From contig DJBL01000124.1 of assembly GCA_002435595.1 (NCBI GenBank), positions 103,959-128,185 on the forward strand: a stretch of DNA of 24,227 nt, in the 5' to 3' direction. The stretch comes from Stenotrophomonas maltophilia. Its GTDB lineage: Bacteria > Pseudomonadota > Gammaproteobacteria > Xanthomonadales > Xanthomonadaceae. The position numbers and the translations under genes are program-made. This document shows, piece after piece, positions 20,474 through 24,227 of the stretch. Numbering within the stretch: position 1 is the stretch's first letter; the number at the start of each line of letters is the position of its first letter. Below the pieces are notes generated by a model, which ran no database searches, was not told the DNA's origin, and saw only the letters and a program-made list of their open reading frames with translations.

Positions 20474-21253
20474 ATGTTTCATCAGACCGATGTCCGCGTG
20501 TTGCCGCCAGGGCTCACACCGTTTCCTTGCGATGTGTTCGCCACCGACCAGCCGTGGCTGGCCGACCACCTGCTGCCGTTGATCGCCATCGACCTGGGCC
20601 TGCTGCGGCCGGAACTGGCCGGCAGCGTGGTCACGCTGCTGGGCCCGATCGAACCCTACGAAGGCTGCCTGGGCGATGGCACCGAGGCACACCACAACGC
20701 CTTCACCAGCAGCAACTGGCTGGCCTTCGAGCTGCAGGCCGACAACCGCCTGCGTTTCCTGGGCAACGAAGGCTATTTCCAGCGCGCGCCGCAGAACAGC
20801 GATGCCCTGCCGGTGGATGACGCCCTGCGCGAGCACGCCGTGGAGATGCAGGGCAGCCATGCCGCGGCCCGTGCGTATTTCCAGCAGCACGGCGTGCTGG
20901 TCAGCGCGGTGGACATCGATGAGGATGACGATGACGATGAGCGGCAGCAGCACGCCTACCTGGACAACCTGGGCGGTCCGTTCTGGTACGGCAACTGGAC
21001 CGACTACAGCACGATCCCGTCGGCATTCCGGATTGAAGACCTGGCCGGCACCACACAACGCGGCACCCTGCACTTCCGCAACGACAGCACGCATCTTCCC
21101 GACGACGGCATCCGCATCACGCGCGACGGCGAGCCGTTCTTCCACGTCGCCGATGTCGCCTCCTACAACTGGTGCGCCAGCGGTGCCGACGCAATCCTGA
21201 TGTTCTACGAGCCGCGCAGCCGCACGCTGTTGTTCACCTTCGACTGGTCGTAA
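20474..21253 (+). CDS. Unrecognised acidic cytosolic protein
   Basis: The frame has two in-frame ATGs, 20468 and 20474. I choose the second (259 residues, MFHQTDVRVLPPGLTPF) because AGGA (20465-20468) gives it a 5-base spacing but overlaps the first. There is no signal peptide and no membrane helix. Residues 147-156 read DIDEDDDDDE, an acidic run encoded by GAT/GAC repeats. The second half is aromatic-rich: LGGPFWYGNWTDY, then repeated beta-like segments ending LMFYEPRSRTLLFTFDWS. The GG-P-W pattern faintly recalls YwqG/DUF1963 proteins, but I cannot assign it. Base composition matches its neighbours, so it looks resident. It stands alone between the uvrA-unit terminator and a convergent copper chaperone gene. 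Confidence 0.75.
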   Translation: MFHQTDVRVLPPGLTPFPCDVFATDQPWLADHLLPLIAIDLGLLRPELAGSVVTLLGPIEPYEGCLGDGTEAHHNAFTSSNWLAFELQADNRLRFLGNEGYFQRAPQNSDALPVDDALREHAVEMQGSHAAARAYFQQHGVLVSAVDIDEDDDDDERQQHAYLDNLGGPFWYGNWTDYSTIPSAFRIEDLAGTTQRGTLHFRNDSTHLPDDGIRITRDGEPFFHVADVASYNWCASGADAILMFYEPRSRTLLFTFDWS

Positions 21254-21279
21254 CGCGACACACCGTGGTCGTGACGATT

Positions 21280-21302
21280 CGCCGGGCACGGCCCAGCGCT
21301 AC
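21280..21302 (-). repeat. SMAG-type palindromic repeat (copy 4)
   Basis: On the minus strand GTAG (21302-21299) precedes CGCTGGGC (21298-21291), loop CGT and GCCCGGCG (21287-21280). The 8-bp stem contains one T-G wobble. It lies in the 96-base gap between the convergent ends of the unrecognised gene at 20474 and the copper chaperone gene, where no ordinary terminator was found. Confidence 0.7.
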
Positions 21303-21349
21303 CGGTCACCGGGTCACGGGCGGGTCAATCGGACGTCTGACGCATTGGC

Positions 21350-21793
21350 TCACGGCACCGCGTTGCGCACCTGCAGCGTTGCATCCACCTTGCGCCCATC
21401 GTCAAGGCTGAGCCGCAGCGGCAACGCGGCGCCCGCCACCAAGGCCACCTCCGGCTGCATCAGCATCAGGTGCAGGCCACCGGGTTTCAGCTCGACCGTG
21501 GCCCCCGCCGCAATCGGCAGGCGCTCCACCTCGCGCATCCGGCTGACCCCGTCCACCAGCGTGGTCTCGTGCAGGGACACATCGCCGAACGCCTTGCTGC
21601 CGGCGCCAATCACCACCACCGCGCTGCGGCAGTCGTTGCGGATCTTTCCGTAGCCGGCGGCCATCGGCATGGCCCCCGGCGGCAGCCGTACCCAGCCGCC
21701 GTGCACCGACACGCAGGCCGGCTCGGCGGCGGCGGCCGATGTTGCGAACGCACACAGGCCCAACAATACGCACGCGAATGGTTTGGTTATCAT
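21350..21793 (-). CDS. Periplasmic PCu(A)C copper chaperone
   Basis: This 147-residue protein has a signal peptide (MITKPFACVLLGLCAFATSAAA) and the exact PCu(A)C copper-binding spacing H-x10-M-x21-H-x-M: His75, Met86, His108 and Met110. Family members bind Cu(I) in the periplasm and hand copper to the CuA site of cytochrome c oxidase, often together with Sco proteins; the family is listed as PF04314. No sco or cox gene is near, so this copy is solitary. Two extra cysteines in the mature part (Cys27, Cys55) could form a disulfide. ATG 21793 has AGGGA about 9 bases upstream. It is divergent from the crotonase gene with only 34 bases between the start codons. Confidence 0.92.
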   Translation of the reverse strand: MITKPFACVLLGLCAFATSAAAAEPACVSVHGGWVRLPPGAMPMAAGYGKIRNDCRSAVVVIGAGSKAFGDVSLHETTLVDGVSRMREVERLPIAAGATVELKPGGLHLMLMQPEVALVAGAALPLRLSLDDGRKVDATLQVRNAVP

Positions 21794-21827
21794 CGCCTCA
21801 GTTCCCTGTCCGCAACGAGATCGCAGC

Positions 21828-22607
21828 ATGACGACGCTTATCGAGGTGATCAACCATGGCCCCATCCGCGAACTGCGGCTGGCGCGGCCACCGGTCAACG
21901 CACTGGACACCGAGCTGTGCCGCCACCTGATCCACGCGATCAACCAGGCCATGGCCGATGACGCGCACGGCATCGTGCTGTCCGGCAGCGAGCGCATCTT
22001 CAGCGCCGGCATGGACGTGCCGCACCTGCTCGGCCACGGCGAGGACAAGCACAAGCTGCTCGACAGCTGGCAGGCCTTCTTCGGCGCGGTGCGTACCCTG
22101 GCCGAATGCCGCGTACCGGTGGTGGCTGCGCTGACCGGGCATGCCCCGGCCGGTGGCTGCGTGCTGGCGCTGTGCTGCGATTACCGGGTGCTGGCGCGCA
22201 GCCCTGACCCGGCCCAGCCGACGGTGATCGGCCTGAACGAGGTCCAGGTGGGCCTGGTGGCGCCCGAAGGCATCCAGCGCCTGATGCGCCGGGTGGTCGG
22301 CCATCACCGCGCCACCCAGTTGCTGGTGGGCGGGGAGATGGTGCCGGCCGAGCGTGCGCTGGAGATCGGGCTGGTGGACGAACTGGCCGATGCTGCCCAG
22401 GTGGTGCCGCGCGCGGTGGCGTGGCTGCAGCGCCTGCTCAAGCTGCCGCGCCAGCCGATGCTGCTGACCCGCGCGATCGCCCGTGCCGACCTGCACGAAG
22501 CCCTGCATGCCGACCTGATCCAGCTCGACCGCTTCGTCGAGGCCTGGTACGCCCCGGACGCCCAGCAGGCGCTGCACGCGCTGGCGGCCAGGCTCGGCAA
22601 GGCCTGA
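21828..22607 (+). CDS. Crotonase-family enoyl-CoA hydratase/isomerase
   Basis: This 259-residue cytosolic crotonase has oxyanion-hole segments IFSAGMDVPHL (57-67) and GHAPAGGCVLAL (104-115). The active-site region reads GLNEVQVGLVAPEG (135-148), with Glu138 matching the single catalytic glutamate of delta3,delta2-enoyl-CoA isomerases (ECI1 type, LNETQLGI). The second glutamate of true enoyl-CoA hydratases is not seen: the matching stretch is GHHRATQLLVG. Isomerisation of cis/trans-3-enoyl-CoA to trans-2-enoyl-CoA in unsaturated fatty acid oxidation is therefore the better guess, but crotonase functions are hard to predict. ATG 21828 is chosen for the conserved MTTLIEVINHGPIREL start; the frame is open further upstream. 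No ribosome-binding site is striking. The only other acyl-CoA enzyme gene next to it is tesB. Confidence 0.9.
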   Translation: MTTLIEVINHGPIRELRLARPPVNALDTELCRHLIHAINQAMADDAHGIVLSGSERIFSAGMDVPHLLGHGEDKHKLLDSWQAFFGAVRTLAECRVPVVAALTGHAPAGGCVLALCCDYRVLARSPDPAQPTVIGLNEVQVGLVAPEGIQRLMRRVVGHHRATQLLVGGEMVPAERALEIGLVDELADAAQVVPRAVAWLQRLLKLPRQPMLLTRAIARADLHEALHADLIQLDRFVEAWYAPDAQQALHALAARLGKA

Positions 22608-22797
22608 AGCCGGCGGTGCCGGCGGCTGGCCGACAACCACGCCGCCGCCACTCATTTGCCGCAGGCTCGCGCGCGCCGGCATGGAGCACGCCCGCTGGGT
22701 CAGGGGCGGCCGCGAAGCGGCGGGTTGCATGGCAATGAGAGGGCCCCGCGGTGGCGTGGTGGCCCGTGGGGACGGCAGCGCCAATGCAATGCCGTCA

Positions 22798-22819
22798 TGC
22801 GGCCCTGGGCCGGCACTAC
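22798..22819 (-). repeat. SMAG-like palindrome abutting the tesB -10 box (copy 5)
   Basis: On the minus strand GTAG (22819-22816) precedes TGCCGGCC (22815-22808), loop CAG and GGCCGCA (22804-22798). The stem is perfect except for one bulged base. It ends two bases before a perfect TATAAT at 22822, so the repeat occupies the place of the -35 box for tesB. The rest of 22608-22797 holds no ORF, terminator or other signal that I can support. Confidence 0.6.
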
Positions 22820-22821
22820 CT

Positions 22822-22827
22822 TATAAT
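22822..22827 (+). promoter_or_regulatory. -10 box (TATAAT) of tesB
   Basis: A perfect TATAAT lies 29 bases before the favoured tesB start, implying a 5' leader of about 20 bases. At 17-base spacing the -35 position reads GCGGCC, a poor match that lies inside the SMAG-like repeat. Recognition may depend on the -10 box alone or on an activator. Confidence 0.6.
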
Positions 22828-22856
22828 TCGGGATCGCCCCCAGCAGGTTGCCTCCC

Positions 22857-23765
22857 TTGTCCGACACGCACGAACCCGTGGTCTCCGAGCTGATCGACCT
22901 GCTCACGCTCGAACGCTTGGAAGACAACCTGTTCCGCGGCCAGAGCCGCGACATCGGGACCAAGTACGTGTTTGGCGGCCAGGTGCTGGGCCAGGCGCTA
23001 TCGGCCGCGCAGGCCACCGTGGACAACGGTCGCCACGTGCATTCGCTGCACGCCTACTTCCTGCGCGCCGGCAACATCGACCACCCGATCGTCTACGACG
23101 TGGACCGCACCCGCGACGGCGGCAGTTTCTCGGTGCGCCGGGTCACCGCGATCCAGCACGGCAAGGTGATCTTCTTCTGCGCGGCCTCTTTCCAGCAGGC
23201 CGAGAGCGGTGCCGAACACCAGCACAAGATGCCCGAGGTGCCGCAGCCGGAAGACATCGAACCCAACCGCCCGCTGCCGCCGGAGGTGCTTGAACGGCTG
23301 CCGATCAAGGTGCAGCGCTGGCTCTCGCGCGGCGGCCCGTTCGAGTTCCGCCACGTGTACCCGCGCGACGAACTCAACCCGCCCAAGCGCCCGCCCTACC
23401 ACCAGGTCTGGCTGCGCCTGAATGAGAAAGTGGGCGACGCGCCCGAGCTGCACCAGGCGCTGCTGGCCTACGCCTCGGACTTCCACCTGCTCGGCACTGC
23501 CACCTTCCCGCACGGCATCAGCTACTACCAGCCGCACGTGCAGATGGCCTCGCTTGACCATGCGATCTGGTTCCATCGCCCGTTCCGCGCCGATGAGTGG
23601 CTGCTGTACTCGCTGGACAGCCCCAGCGCGCAGGATTCGCGCGGCCTGGCGCGCGGCCAGTTCTTCACCCGCGATGGCGTGCTGGTGGCCAGCACCGCGC
23701 AGGAAGGCCTGATCCGCGTGGTGCCCGACAGCGACGCGGCCGCCGCCGTACCGGCCAAGGACTGA
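22857..23765 (+). CDS. tesB: Acyl-CoA thioesterase II
   Basis: TesB is a double-hotdog enzyme that hydrolyses medium and long-chain acyl-CoA to free fatty acid and CoA. The 302-residue product has the family N-terminus (LIDLLTLERLEDNLFRGQSR, then FGGQVLGQAL at 39-48). Active-site elements matching E. coli Asp204, Thr228 and Gln278 are seen: Asp208 in YASDFHLLG, Ser232 in MASLDHAIWFHRPFRADEW, and Gln282 in STAQEGLIR. No ATG precedes the conserved region. TTG 22857 (MSDTHEPVVSEL) is favoured, with AGG 10 bases upstream; TTG 22848 would add three residues but abuts the AGG. The gene after it begins one base beyond the stop, so the two form an operon. Confidence 0.95.
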   Translation: MSDTHEPVVSELIDLLTLERLEDNLFRGQSRDIGTKYVFGGQVLGQALSAAQATVDNGRHVHSLHAYFLRAGNIDHPIVYDVDRTRDGGSFSVRRVTAIQHGKVIFFCAASFQQAESGAEHQHKMPEVPQPEDIEPNRPLPPEVLERLPIKVQRWLSRGGPFEFRHVYPRDELNPPKRPPYHQVWLRLNEKVGDAPELHQALLAYASDFHLLGTATFPHGISYYQPHVQMASLDHAIWFHRPFRADEWLLYSLDSPSAQDSRGLARGQFFTRDGVLVASTAQEGLIRVVPDSDAAAAVPAKD

Positions 23766-23766
23766 C

Positions 23767-24227
23767 ATGAGACAGATTTTCAGCAGCCAGCGCGTGGAAA
23801 CCGTGGAGGGCGTGGCCAAACTGCTGCGCGACGCCGGTATCGACGTGCGCATCACCAACGGGCGCTCGTACCACAGCAAGCGCGGCAGCCAGTTCAGTTA
23901 CCTGGACACCAGCAAGGCCACCACCCACCCGACCCTGTGGGTGGTGCATGCCGACGACCAGCCACGGGCGCGCGAAATCCTGCGCGACGCCCGTCTGCTG
24001 GAAACCACCCGCCGCGACCACCCCACCGCCGAGTTCGCCTTCCGCGACCAGGCCGGCGAGATCGCCCCGCGCCGCAACTGGGCCTGGCGGATCCGCATCG
24101 GCCTGCTGCTGGTGATCGCCGCCGTGGCGATGGTGGTGGTGATGCGCCACCGCGCCGCGCCCACCGTGGCCCCTGCCCCTGCCCCGGCAGCGCAGCCGGC
24201 CGTGTCCCCGGCACCGGCACCGACCCC
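23767..24227 (+). CDS. DUF2007-like protein with single membrane helix (3' end outside window)
   Basis: ATG 23767 follows the tesB stop after one base. The 153 codons visible run off the window without a stop. Residues 1-80 (MRQIFSSQRVETVEGVAKLL...THPTLWVVHADDQPRAREIL) look like a small alpha/beta domain of the DUF2007 type (putative signal-transducing protein, PF09413-like). Similar Xanthomonas/Stenotrophomonas proteins have been labelled pathogenicity-like, without firm function. A charged linker follows, then one membrane helix (about 109-126, IRIGLLLVIAAVAMVVVM) flanked by Arg, then an Ala-Pro-rich stretch. Positive residues on both flanks leave topology undecided, but an N-in protein with a Pro-rich periplasmic extension is likely. 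Close spacing suggests co-transcription with tesB. Confidence 0.75.
   Translation, partial: MRQIFSSQRVETVEGVAKLLRDAGIDVRITNGRSYHSKRGSQFSYLDTSKATTHPTLWVVHADDQPRAREILRDARLLETTRRDHPTAEFAFRDQAGEIAPRRNWAWRIRIGLLLVIAAVAMVVVMRHRAAPTVAPAPAPAAQPAVSPAPAPT

Overview
The window looks like a chromosomal core-genome segment of a GC-rich gammaproteobacterium of the Xanthomonadaceae, most likely Stenotrophomonas. Three things point there: the very high GC content; the neighbourhoods murJ-ribF-ileS-lspA-ispH, rplU-rpmA-obgE and uvrA-thioesterase; and at least five short intergenic palindromes carrying a terminal GTAG tetranucleotide, the hallmark of the SMAG (Stenotrophomonas maltophilia GTAG) REP-like family. 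I see no transposase, integrase, phage module, toxin-antitoxin pair or CRISPR array.

Layout. 1-392 has no convincing gene: one possible 27-codon ORF, two SMAG repeats and a strong hairpin terminator. A minus-strand tRNA-Thr(CGU) follows, with a near-consensus promoter. treA (periplasmic GH37 trehalase, +) converges on a two-gene minus unit: an exported M61 metallopeptidase with a PDZ domain, then a YhhN-family membrane protein, overlapping by ATGA. Divergent from these is a large polytopic membrane protein (4979-7207, +), possibly a GT-C glycosyltransferase.

The minus-strand block 14252-7270 encodes murJ, ribF, ileS, lspA and ispH, most of them overlapping or tightly spaced: lipid II flipping, FMN/FAD synthesis, Ile-tRNA charging, lipoprotein signal peptide removal and isoprenoid precursor synthesis. 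rpsT (GTG start) diverges from it and ends in two tandem terminators. rplU-rpmA and obgE (all minus) are separated by a terminator. uvrA (+) follows, preceded by an unusual hairpin that holds a Shine-Dalgarno sequence and a 15-codon ORF. uvrA overlaps a hotdog thioesterase gene, and that unit ends in a 14-bp-stem terminator.

The right end holds an unrecognised acidic protein, a PCu(A)C copper chaperone (minus), a divergent crotonase resembling delta3,delta2-enoyl-CoA isomerase, tesB, and the start of a DUF2007-like protein with one membrane segment, cut by the window edge.

Most genes are housekeeping, and I do not see a clear undescribed system. The best leads are the uvrA leader, the SMAG repeat filling the -35 position of the tesB promoter, the orphan GT-C-like membrane protein, the histone-like tail on UvrA, and the two unrecognised or poorly known proteins near the right end.
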